A stretch of DNA of 45,748 nucleotides from Gemmatimonadota bacterium (GTDB taxonomy: Bacteria; Gemmatimonadota; Gemmatimonadetes; Gemmatimonadales; Gemmatimonadaceae). A model generated the notes under the pieces. That model worked only from the letters and a program-made list of their open reading frames with translations, was not told the DNA's origin and ran no database searches. Numbering within the stretch: position 1 is the first letter of the stretch; each line of letters opens with the position of its first letter. Below are positions 35,697 to 42,745 of this stretch, piece by piece. The position numbers and the translations under genes were made by a program. Location of the stretch: contig PMAE01000018.1 in assembly GCA_003152485.1 (NCBI GenBank), forward strand, positions 32,462-78,209, given 5' to 3'.

Positions 35697-35774
35697 CTGT
35701 CGACTTTCGACTCTCGTTTTTTTGCACTTTCCACTTTCTACTTTCTACTTTCGCCTTTTGTTTTTTTGTGTTCC
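35697..35774. repeat. Heptanucleotide array E2 between convergent genes
   Basis: A T-rich 7-bp-period tract on the plus strand. CGACTTT and CGACTCT are followed by several ACTTTCN copies (35722-35755), with the block CGCCTTTTG close to the end. It begins 7 bp after the YVTN stop and ends at the base before the stop codon of the minus-strand gene (35775). It shares two blocks with array E1 at 20519-20563 but is about 35 nt longer, as if heptamers were added in between. Confidence 0.85.
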
Positions 35775-36326
35775 CTACCTCCCATACACAAACGTCGCGA
35801 TCCCGATCCCCCGCCGCGTCGGATGCAACCACGTGATCTGGTTGCCGGTCGTTGCCACCGTGTCCACTTCCTTGGGTGGCACCCCGAACGTGATCGCGCC
35901 ACCGCCAATCGTCGCATACCGCCCATGCAGGGTATCGGCTTCGAGCTGCACTAACCCCATATAGGTCGTTTGCGCGATGGTCTGGCAGATGTACGTGCCG
36001 TCGGAGTTGAGTATGAGGACGCCGTCCATGATTTGGATCTTGTGGTGCGCGTCTTCGCCTAGCACCGGCGCGGGCAAGTTGACGCCGCCGACGGAACGCA
36101 ACACGTAGCGACCGAGTATCCCGCCCTGGCGTTGGGACCGGGTACTGCTGGCCCCGGCGGGGCGTGAGTCTGATTCGTTCGCCGATGCCGGCGCGACGGC
36201 CATCGATGCGATCACCGCCGCCGCGACCGCGACCGTGAGCACCATCACGATCGCCCGTGCCATTCCGATCTCTCGGCCGGCCAGCGGCATTGCGCGGCCA
36301 TGCCGCATTCTGCGCGTCGTCGTCAT
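35775..36326 (-). CDS. Exported protein of unknown function
   Basis: A 183-aa protein from ATG 36326. A long N-terminus precedes a hydrophobic signal segment (MARAIVMVLTVAVAAAVIASMAVAPASA), so either ATG 36326 or the later MARA start could be right. The mature part is small and beta-rich: GRYVLRSVGGVNLPAPVL, KIQIMDGVLILNSDGTYICQT, ADTLHGRYATIGGGAITFGV. This looks like a compact barrel-type fold with one cysteine. No family was recognised. Its stop codon directly abuts heptanucleotide array E2. Confidence 0.65.
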   Translation of the reverse strand: MTTTRRMRHGRAMPLAGREIGMARAIVMVLTVAVAAAVIASMAVAPASANESDSRPAGASSTRSQRQGGILGRYVLRSVGGVNLPAPVLGEDAHHKIQIMDGVLILNSDGTYICQTIAQTTYMGLVQLEADTLHGRYATIGGGAITFGVPPKEVDTVATTGNQITWLHPTRRGIGIATFVYGR

Positions 36327-36520
36327 GTGACCGATGCCTCTGTTGAAGGTTCCGGTTTCGGCTCGATCCGCGCCGCCGAGAGTCCGGAGAACACGTCGTT
36401 CACGCACACCGCATCGGTGCGGGGCCGATCGTGATGCGGTCCAATCTTGCGTGCGCCGCCCGCGTCCGCCAGCGGGGCCGCGCTCAGCGGGCGGTGGTTC
36501 GTGGCGCGTCGTGTGACAAG

Positions 36521-36556
36521 AAAAAGAGCCGGCAACGAAGCGACGTCACCGGCTCT
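36521..36556 (-). terminator. Rho-independent terminator
   Basis: On the minus strand, AGAGCCGG (36549-36556) pairs with CCGGCTCT (36525-36532) across a 16-nt loop and is followed by TTTTTCTT. It lies 36 bp after the stop of the gene at 36592-37125 and points away from it. Confidence 0.85.
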
Positions 36557-36591
36557 CGGATACCCTCCGCCCACTACAAACGACCCCGCCG

Positions 36592-37125
36592 CTAGTCCAA
36601 CGCGAAGGGTAGCGGCATCCCACCCGCCGGCCGCCCGCTACTGCCCCGAAACGGCGGCCAGCGCCGCGTCGCATGATCCAGTGCGGCGAATCGGGCCGCC
36701 TCACGCGTGGCGTCGCCGTCGTGCTCCTGACAGTAGTCGCGCGCGGCGGTCGGGGTCTCGAAGACGGCGCAGCGCGCGTCCAGCCGAGAGAGTCCGTCCT
36801 CACCGTCGGTCGCCGTGCGCTCGCACACGGCGTAGCGCCCCTCGCCCATCAGCACCACGTCGATCCCCACGATGTGCGCGAGTTGGCCCGCCTCCCGACA
36901 CTCGGCACGGCCTCGGCCCAGCGTCCACCCCATCACCCGCAGGACACCCTCTTGGCGCAACAACGACATCGGCTCCGGTTCCCCAAACATCTCCCGGGCG
37001 AGCGCGACGGCCGCCGCGGCCTCGGGCGTGGGCGTGCTGGGCGTCGGACCACCGCGCCCCGACGTCCGGGACGGCGACGAGGGGGTGGTGGGACTACCAG
37101 GTCGTGGTCGGGGCGAAGGGGTCAC
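36592..37125 (-). CDS. Small unknown protein upstream of a terminator
   Basis: A 177-aa frame from GTG 37125; the start is a choice, since the region upstream is antisense to the divergent gene's leader. The first 35 residues are Pro/Thr/Ser-rich (PRPRPGSPTTPSSPS). The rest is mixed: PEAAAAVALAREMFGEPEPMSLLRQEGVLRV, then AHIVGIDVVLMGEGRYAVCERTA with cysteines in ECREAG and ARCAVFET, and a basic end. No family was recognised. A terminator directly downstream and a divergent GNAT gene upstream support it as a real gene. Confidence 0.55.
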   Translation of the reverse strand: MTPSPRPRPGSPTTPSSPSRTSGRGGPTPSTPTPEAAAAVALAREMFGEPEPMSLLRQEGVLRVMGWTLGRGRAECREAGQLAHIVGIDVVLMGEGRYAVCERTATDGEDGLSRLDARCAVFETPTAARDYCQEHDGDATREAARFAALDHATRRWPPFRGSSGRPAGGMPLPFALD

Positions 37126-37260
37126 CAGAACTCGAGGTGTCAGGCGTGAGCATCGGTCGCGGCGGCGGATGCCGGCGCGTCGGACGCTGTGTCTCTGACG
37201 ACTGGGACCGCCGTCTCGGTCACAGTTGCACGGTCGCGCCACACGACGTACACTCGCGGC

Positions 37261-37815
37261 ATGACGCCTTCTCTGCACCGCGCAACGCCGCAGGACGCCG
37301 ACGCCTGCTATGGCTTATTGCGCAGCCACGCGGTGACGCTGGACATCCCCCTCGGCAGCGTCTCATGGGACCACCCCCGGGCCGCGGGCCTCGTCCACGC
37401 AGACGCCGCGGCCGGTCGCCTCTATCTGGTGCGGGAGGGTCCCACGCTCGCCGCCACGTTCGCGATTGTCGACGAGGCGTCGCCCCGCTTTAAGTCGGTC
37501 CAGTGGGCCCAGCCCGACGCACGAGCGGTGTACCTCCATCGGCTCGCGGTGGCCGCGCCGCTCCAAGGCGCCGGACTCGGGAAATGGTGTGTGGCCCAGG
37601 CGGAACGGATCGCGGTGCTTGCCGGGTCCACGTACCTGAGGCTGGACGCCCTCCCCGCTGAGGTGCGCGCGGTCACGTTCTATCAACGGCTGGGGTACGC
37701 CGATCGCGGCATCATCCGGGTCGAATCGGGAGACCCCAGGCAGCCGCTAGTTGACCTCGTCTGCTTCGAGAAACGGCTCGACGCGGCGGACGGGCGCTCC
37801 GCGCCGATAAGCTGA
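37261..37815 (+). CDS. GNAT-family N-acetyltransferase
   Basis: A 184-aa acyl-CoA-dependent acetyltransferase from ATG 37261. The acetyl-CoA loop QGAGLG lies in VYLHRLAVAAPLQGAGLGKWCVAQAERIA, with the flanking beta-bulge pattern of the GNAT fold. The C-terminal TFYQRLGYADRGI is also typical. The substrate cannot be told. The in-frame start at 37189 would add 24 residues that overlap the divergent gene's leader, so the later ATG is chosen. Confidence 0.85.
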   Translation: MTPSLHRATPQDADACYGLLRSHAVTLDIPLGSVSWDHPRAAGLVHADAAAGRLYLVREGPTLAATFAIVDEASPRFKSVQWAQPDARAVYLHRLAVAAPLQGAGLGKWCVAQAERIAVLAGSTYLRLDALPAEVRAVTFYQRLGYADRGIIRVESGDPRQPLVDLVCFEKRLDAADGRSAPIS

Positions 37816-37885
37816 CGCGCGCCCCCGCATCGGAGCGACTACGCCCTACCGCCACTCGCCGTCGCCTGAACCTGAGAGCCCTTAA

Positions 37886-37906
37886 CGTCCCCCGTCCCCC
37901 GTCGTC
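37886..37906. repeat. Heptanucleotide array (CGTCCCC type)
   Basis: Two copies of CGTCCCC and a degenerate CGTCGTC lie in the gap between the GNAT gene (stop 37815) and the Spy-like gene. The period is 7 bp, as in the other arrays, but the unit is different. Apart from this, 37816-37988 has no recognisable feature. Confidence 0.55.
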
Positions 37907-37988
37907 TTACCACTCGACGGCCAATACCTTGACCGCCGAGCTGTCTTACTCGTAGCTGAGGCCCCCGGACACGGGGTGATGGACATCC

Positions 37989-38474
37989 ATGCGGACACGA
38001 CACTTGGCGAGCCTCTCGCTCGCCCTAACCCTAGGCGCGGCGTCATTCGCCGCTGCTCAGTCCACGACGACCCCGGCGCCGACCGAGGCCGCGCAGGCCC
38101 AGGCCACTCCGGTGGCAAACACCACCGCACGGCCGCGGCATCGCCATCGGCGGCACCACTCACGGCTCTTCCGCGGCGTGCACTTGACGACCGATCAACG
38201 CGCCAAGCTCTCGAACATTCGCGACCAATACCGTACGCAGGCGAGATCGCTGTTTCGTCAGATCCGCACCGCGCGCCATGCCGTCCGGTCCGCCGCGGCC
38301 CGCACCGACACTGCGGCCGTGACCGCTGCCCGCGCTACGGTGCACGATGCGCGCGCCAAGTTCGCCTCGATCCGCACTCAATGGATGGCCGACGCCCGCG
38401 GTGTGCTGACGCCGGACCAACAGACGCAATTCGACAAGAACGCCGCCAAGCTGCGCCGCCATCAGCAGACCTGA
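37989..38474 (+). CDS. Spy/CpxP-like periplasmic LTXXQ protein
   Basis: A 161-aa exported, mostly helical protein with a signal peptide (MRTRHLASLSLALTLGAASFAAAQ). Two LTXXQ motifs, LTTDQ (66-70) and LTPDQ (about 140), are the mark of the Spy/CpxP family, which bind and protect unfolded periplasmic proteins or damp a sensor kinase. Ahead of the first motif is a His/Arg-rich run (RHRHRRHHSRLFRG) that could bind metal. No two-component genes adjoin it, so its induction is unknown. Confidence 0.85.
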   Translation: MRTRHLASLSLALTLGAASFAAAQSTTTPAPTEAAQAQATPVANTTARPRHRHRRHHSRLFRGVHLTTDQRAKLSNIRDQYRTQARSLFRQIRTARHAVRSAAARTDTAAVTAARATVHDARAKFASIRTQWMADARGVLTPDQQTQFDKNAAKLRRHQQT

Positions 38475-38477
38475 CGG

Positions 38478-38520
38478 GTGTTGGTTAGCGGTACGTGACT
38501 TGGTCGGTAGTCAGTGATTC
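38478..38520. repeat. Degenerate heptanucleotide array after the Spy-like gene
   Basis: GGTTAGC, GGTACGT and related words (GGTNNGT pattern) repeat with about 7-bp spacing directly after the Spy-like stop codon (38474). The period is imperfect, with one base shift, so this array is less certain than E1 and E2. The same gap, up to the minus-strand stop at 38595, holds no other feature. Confidence 0.5.
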
Positions 38521-38594
38521 TCATGTGCACCGGGGGCCGATTGCCGGACACCGCAATCGACCCCCGATCTGTCTGATCCGATACCCACCGCCCC

Positions 38595-39299
38595 TCAACT
38601 TCCCAAACGCAAGCTCGCAACTTTGCGTAAGATGGGCTCCAGCGCCGGCCAGAGACTGTCGACCGGCGTCGGCAACACGATGGCCCGCTCGGACCGCGCG
38701 AGCGATCCGTAGAGAGCACGAAATGCCGCGGTGTCGGCGGGCGCGAGTGCGGTGGGCGGGATCTCCCGCACCAGGCAGACCCACGATTCCGGATGCGCCG
38801 CCCGGACGCGATGCAGGATCAGCCGGATGTTGGTGCGGGTCGAGTCCGCGCCAAGTCCGCGCACGGCATCCCCGGATCCCGTCTCGAGCACGAAGACATC
38901 CATCGAGTGCGCCACCAACGAATCGAGCCGGCCTACCGCGTACGCGGAGCTCTCGCCGTACCGCCCGACGCTCGCGACATGAAATGGAAGCTCGATCGAG
39001 TCGATCTGCTGCTGCAACCGCACGCTGATCGCGCTCCCCGCCGGCCGAGCATCAGGTGCGGTGGGGCCGGTACCGAGTAGGACCACGGTCAGCCGATGCG
39101 GCGCGGCGGCCGGAGCCGCGTGCTGCTGCGCCACATGCTGCTGCGCCACATGCTGCTGCGCCACGTGCTGCTGCGCCTGCGCTCCACTTGGCGCTCCGTA
39201 CAGGGCGATGCCCGCGGCAACGAGCATCATCCATTGGGTGACGAATCGGTATGTTCGGTGCCACCTGCACCCGGCTGCGCCGCTGCGCGTATGACCCAT
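38595..39299 (-). CDS. Exported SGNH (TesA-like) pseudoenzyme
   Basis: A 234-aa exported protein with a signal peptide (MMLVAAGIALYGAPSGAQA). Residues 42-60 are four AQQHV repeats coded by a 15-bp DNA tandem. From about 70 on it follows the arylesterase/TesA SGNH fold: TVVLLGTGPT (block I), a Gly in YGESSA (block II), VFVLETGSGDAVRGLGADSTRTNI (block III) and PPTALAPADTAAFRALY. The catalytic Ser of GDSLT is Gly78, the block III Asn is Gly143, and the final DGxHP segment with the His is deleted. It should therefore bind, but not hydrolyse, an ester or lipid. This reading is by hand alignment from memory of the family. Confidence 0.75.
   Translation of the reverse strand: MGHTRSGAAGCRWHRTYRFVTQWMMLVAAGIALYGAPSGAQAQQHVAQQHVAQQHVAQQHAAPAAAPHRLTVVLLGTGPTAPDARPAGSAISVRLQQQIDSIELPFHVASVGRYGESSAYAVGRLDSLVAHSMDVFVLETGSGDAVRGLGADSTRTNIRLILHRVRAAHPESWVCLVREIPPTALAPADTAAFRALYGSLARSERAIVLPTPVDSLWPALEPILRKVASLRLGS
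39121..39180. repeat. 15-bp coding tandem repeat
   Basis: Four 15-bp units (TGCTGCTGCGCCACA type) encode AQQHV repeats in the SGNH-like protein. Units 1-2 are identical; units 3 and 4 carry changes near their ends. The unit length is a multiple of three, so copy changes would keep the frame. Confidence 0.9.
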
Positions 39300-39412
39300 G
39301 ATGGAGATCTCCTATCGCGGGGAGAGCGCCACCCTAACATAGAAGCTGGCGCGCACCGCCGTTATGCCCTAGCATCGTAGAGCCAGAACGCGGTCTGTCA
39401 CGGAATCACCAT

Positions 39413-40678
39413 ATGTCGTCTACTCCCGCCGCTCCCGATCTCGAGATCGCGCCGACCGCGCAGCAGACGTTCACGGCGCCGCGCCGCCGCCTGGACAGCA
39501 TCGATCTCCTGCGTGGGATCGTGATGGTCGTCATGGCGCTCGACCACGTCCGCGATTTCGCCTTCGCGGGCACGCTGCAGTTCAGCGCGACGGATTTCAC
39601 GCAGACGACGCCGTCGATCTTCTTCACACGATGGGTGACGCACTTTTGCGCGCCGGTGTTCGTGTTCCTGGCCGGGACCGGCACGTACCTCCAGCGTTCT
39701 CGTGGGAATAGCGTTCCCGACCTCTCTCGGCTTCTGGCGACGCGCGGCGCCTGGCTCATCGTGCTGGAGTTCACGATCGTCCGCTTCGGCGTCACCTTCA
39801 CGCTGGACCCTCACCTCCTGGCGATAGCGCAGGTCATCTGGGTCATCGGCGTCGGCATGATCATCCTCGCGGGGTTGATCCGGGTCCCCACCGCGGTGGT
39901 CGGGGCGATCGGCGTCAGCATCATGTGCCTGCACAATCTCCTGGACCGGTTCCCGGTCTATCGATACACCGGCCCCGGCGGTCCGCATGCGACGCCGCTT
40001 CAGTGGGTATGGGCGCTGCTCCACGCCGGCTTCGCGATGCTGCCGGTCGGCCATTCAGGTCACGTGCTGATTGTCCTGTATGCGATTCTCCCCTGGTTCG
40101 GCGTCATGGCGGCGGGCTACGCCTTTGGCTCGGTGTATGAGCTGCCACCCGAGGCCCGACGCCGCGTGTTGTTGCAACTCGGCGGCGCGTCAATCGCCGC
40201 GTTTGTCGTGATCCGCGCCGTGAACGGCTATGGCGATCCGAATCCGTGGACGCACCAGCCGATGGGGCGGTATACCGTGATGTCTTTTCTCAACGTCTCC
40301 AAGTACCCGCCGTCGCTCGACTACGCGCTCATGACGCTCGGACCGGCGATCCTGGCCCTCGCGTGGTTCGAGCGCGTCGGCCACTCGCGTCTCGCGGCAC
40401 CACTCATCACGTTTGGCCGCGTCCCAATGTTTTTCTATCTCCTCCAATGGTTCGCCGCCCACGGGATCGTCCTCGCCGTCGTCGTCGCGCTGCACCAGGA
40501 CCCCGTCTGGCTCTTCTGGCATGCGTTCCCGCCACCCAAGGCGGGGCCCGACGCGGGTGTTCGGCTTCGGACGACGTACCTGATCTGGTTCTCCGTCATC
40601 GCGCTGCTGTATCCACTCTGCCGGTGGTACGCGGGCGTCAAAGCTCGGCGCCGGGATTGGTGGCTCAGCTACCTATAG
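39413..40678 (+). CDS. DUF1624 / HGSNAT-like membrane acyltransferase
   Basis: A 421-aa membrane protein with about ten helices. The N-terminal SIDLLRGIVMVVMALDHVRDF is the conserved start of DUF1624 and of the eukaryotic heparan-alpha-glucosaminide N-acetyltransferase (PF07786), in which the His of ALDHVRD (His45 here) takes part in acetyl transfer across the membrane. The PVFVFLAGTGTYLQ helix and C-terminal FGRVPMFFYLLQWF also fit. The acceptor is unknown. It stands alone, starting 114 bp from the divergent SGNH-like gene. Confidence 0.88.
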   Translation: MSSTPAAPDLEIAPTAQQTFTAPRRRLDSIDLLRGIVMVVMALDHVRDFAFAGTLQFSATDFTQTTPSIFFTRWVTHFCAPVFVFLAGTGTYLQRSRGNSVPDLSRLLATRGAWLIVLEFTIVRFGVTFTLDPHLLAIAQVIWVIGVGMIILAGLIRVPTAVVGAIGVSIMCLHNLLDRFPVYRYTGPGGPHATPLQWVWALLHAGFAMLPVGHSGHVLIVLYAILPWFGVMAAGYAFGSVYELPPEARRRVLLQLGGASIAAFVVIRAVNGYGDPNPWTHQPMGRYTVMSFLNVSKYPPSLDYALMTLGPAILALAWFERVGHSRLAAPLITFGRVPMFFYLLQWFAAHGIVLAVVVALHQDPVWLFWHAFPPPKAGPDAGVRLRTTYLIWFSVIALLYPLCRWYAGVKARRRDWWLSYL

Positions 40679-40771
40679 GACCACTCGCGCCCGACTCACG
40701 AGTGCGCGCAATCACGGGGCGATTCGCACGTCCGACCGACGCTGCCAACCGTGCGCTGTGCGGAAGGCCAG

Positions 40772-41290
40772 TCAGTCGGATTGCGGACTGCCAAACTCTT
40801 TCGCGTAGACGAGCTTGTGGTCGCCCGGCCGGTAGAAGTTCGCGATCCGCGCGGCCAGGTCGTACCCGCTGCGCTCGTAGAACCGAATCGTCGCGCCGTA
40901 CGCGACTTGTGACGAGGTCTCGATCAGGAGCAGTCGGCCGCCGCGACGCTCGACCTCCGCCTCGGCAAACGCCAACAGCCGCCGCCCATAGCCGCGCCCC
41001 TGTGTCGCGGGGTCGACCGCGATCCAATACAGGTCGTATGTCCCGGCGGTCATCGGCGTCGGCCCGAAGCAGACGTAACCGCGCACGCCCGTCGCATCTT
41101 CGATCACGTAGGTCAGGTAGCCGCTCGCGTCCCCGTCCTGCAGCCACTCGTCGATCAGCTCGAGCGCGGTCTCGACTTCGTCGTCGTTGAAGATGCCCGT
41201 CGCTCTGAGCGCCCGCAGTATGCCGTCGACCGATGCCCGGTCGGCGGCGCCCAATGGGCGCACGGCCGACGCGCCGACGCTCACTCCCAC
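40772..41290 (-). CDS. GNAT-family N-acetyltransferase
   Basis: A 172-aa acetyltransferase. The acetyl-CoA motif is QGRGYG in IAVDPATQGRGYGRRLLAFAEAEV. A substrate side opens with RPLGAADRASVDGILRALRATGIFNDDEVETALEL. C-terminal TIRFYERSGYDLAARIANFYRPGDHKLVYAKEF is typical of the family. Its start overlaps the end of the preceding gene by 10 bp, so it is co-transcribed with the duplicated-domain protein. The substrate is not known. Confidence 0.85.
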   Translation of the reverse strand: MGVSVGASAVRPLGAADRASVDGILRALRATGIFNDDEVETALELIDEWLQDGDASGYLTYVIEDATGVRGYVCFGPTPMTAGTYDLYWIAVDPATQGRGYGRRLLAFAEAEVERRGGRLLLIETSSQVAYGATIRFYERSGYDLAARIANFYRPGDHKLVYAKEFGSPQSD

Positions 41291-42483
41291 CCTTCGTTAG
41301 CCAGCGCTTCGTGGAGCTCCGCGGGATAGTTGCGGTAACGCCGCTCGAGGCGGCTGGCATCCTCGTGCGCGGCATCGTAGTCCATCCCCTTGGCCATCAG
41401 GTTTCGCTCGTGCAACTCGTGGAACAGCACGAATCCGTTCTCGTTGTCGTGGATGTCATCGTCGATCCAGACTTCGTCGCGCGGCACGAACTCGTACACG
41501 TAGTCGTGGCCGCCCTCGGTAAAGTCGATGTCGTAGCAGCTGCGTACGAGCCGGCCGTTGACGAGCCACACGTGTACGCCATTCTCGAGCGCTTTCCACA
41601 GCCGCTCATGCACTTTGGTGACGTCCAGTGGCTCGTGCGCGGGCGCCACGCGCCGGACGTCACCGGACTTGACCCGCATGCGACGCTCCTCGGCGATCGC
41701 GACGCTCCGAGCCGCTTCGTAATCCATCCCCCGCGCCATCAGCCGGCGTTCAGTCATCGCGTGCCGGATGAAGAACTGCTGCTCATCAGGCACTTTCTCG
41801 ACATCGAGCCAGATCTCGGTCCGTGGGATCTCGCTGAACGAGTAATGGTGGCCGAAGTTGCTGAACTCCTCGTCGAGGTTCTTGCGCACGTATGAGCCAT
41901 CCACCTGCCACACCGCAATCCGCCCGATGTGCTCGAGGCACCGAACGTACGGCGGTCCCCGACGGATCCGGGGCGCCGACCCGGAGACGCGGTTCGGGGG
42001 ACCAAGCGCGGGAAGATGCGCAGCCGTCACCGCGGTGCCCACCGCTGCCGGCTGCGCGGACCTGGCACGCGCAGAACCCTGCGCGCGCGCGCGCCGCGTG
42101 GCCGATGCGCGCACGTGGGCGCTCTTCGGTCGCGATGCGCCAACGCGCTTTCGAGCGCTGGTGCGAGCGCTGGTGCGAGCGCTGGTGCGAGCGCGCGTCC
42201 GAGCTGTTTTGCGAGGCGTCTTGCGTGGGGTCCTGTGTGGGGCCGTGCTCCGGCTCTTTCGGGTGCTCGCTCGGACGGTATTCGCGGTGACCTCGTGCGT
42301 GCTGCGCTTCTTCGTGCGTTTCTTGGCTGGGTGGCGGGTCTTGGTGTACGCCCCCTTCGATGCGGCGGTCGCGCCGGCGGTCGCAGGGCGCGATGCTCGA
42401 CGCGCTCGCGCGCCGCGTGGTGTCTTGGCTGGCGCGGCACGTGATGCCCGGCGTGATTTACGAGGTGGGCGCTTGCGGGGCAC
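41281..42483 (-). CDS. Histone-H1-like tail fused to a duplicated 80-residue unknown domain
   Basis: A 400-aa protein from GTG 42483. Residues 1-145 are very rich in Lys, Arg, Ala and Thr (KTPRKTARTRARTSARTSARTSARKR), like the DNA-binding tails of histone H1 or Hc1. Residues 191-270 and 305-384 are two copies of one domain, alignable without gaps over 80 residues with 35 identities (hand count). Shared features are VWxVxGxxVR, FxxxGHxY, PRxExWxD, HxxxERxLMAxGMDYxAA and ERRxR. The second copy has HELHERNLM, which is not a true HExxH metalloprotease motif. The function is unknown; the layout suggests nucleic-acid binding plus a ligand- or protein-binding module. Confidence 0.7.
   Translation of the reverse strand: MPRKRPPRKSRRASRAAPAKTPRGARARRASRPATAGATAASKGAYTKTRHPAKKRTKKRSTHEVTANTVRASTRKSRSTAPHRTPRKTPRKTARTRARTSARTSARTSARKRVGASRPKSAHVRASATRRARAQGSARARSAQPAAVGTAVTAAHLPALGPPNRVSGSAPRIRRGPPYVRCLEHIGRIAVWQVDGSYVRKNLDEEFSNFGHHYSFSEIPRTEIWLDVEKVPDEQQFFIRHAMTERRLMARGMDYEAARSVAIAEERRMRVKSGDVRRVAPAHEPLDVTKVHERLWKALENGVHVWLVNGRLVRSCYDIDFTEGGHDYVYEFVPRDEVWIDDDIHDNENGFVLFHELHERNLMAKGMDYDAAHEDASRLERRYRNYPAELHEALANEGWE
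42153..42200. repeat. 12-bp coding tandem repeat in the basic tail
   Basis: Three perfect copies of GAGCGCTGGTGC (42153-42188) and a degenerate fourth encode the SART repeats of the histone-like tail. As in-frame 12-bp units, they could expand or shrink without loss of frame. Confidence 0.85.
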
Positions 42484-42745
42484 GGATCGCTCCGGGCAAA
42501 GGCTCGGCGAATCGCTCGCACGGCACGGTTCGCTCTAGAACTTAGTCATGCTGTCTCGCTCCACTGGCACGATCACCCCATCCGTCGATCATGCGCGAAC
42601 GCCAATCCTCCCGACCATGCGCCGGTCGCCAGAATACCGGGCAACGGTTGAGTTCGCCACGATCTGATGCATCCCCCGCACCGCACGCCGACGCGGGCCG
42701 CCCGCGACGGACGACGCTCCTCGACGCCCGGTCCCGGTAACTCGC

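Noticed and set aside
36110-36330. Later start MARAIVMVL for the exported protein at 35775
   Set aside because: Not excluded, but ATG 36326 keeps more of the open frame; neither start has a clear Shine-Dalgarno, so I kept the longer form and noted the doubt.
41390-41440. Zinc metalloprotease site in HELHERNLM
   Set aside because: The spacing is HExHE, not HExxH, and the first copy of the domain has HAMTERRLM, so the glutamate and second histidine are not conserved.
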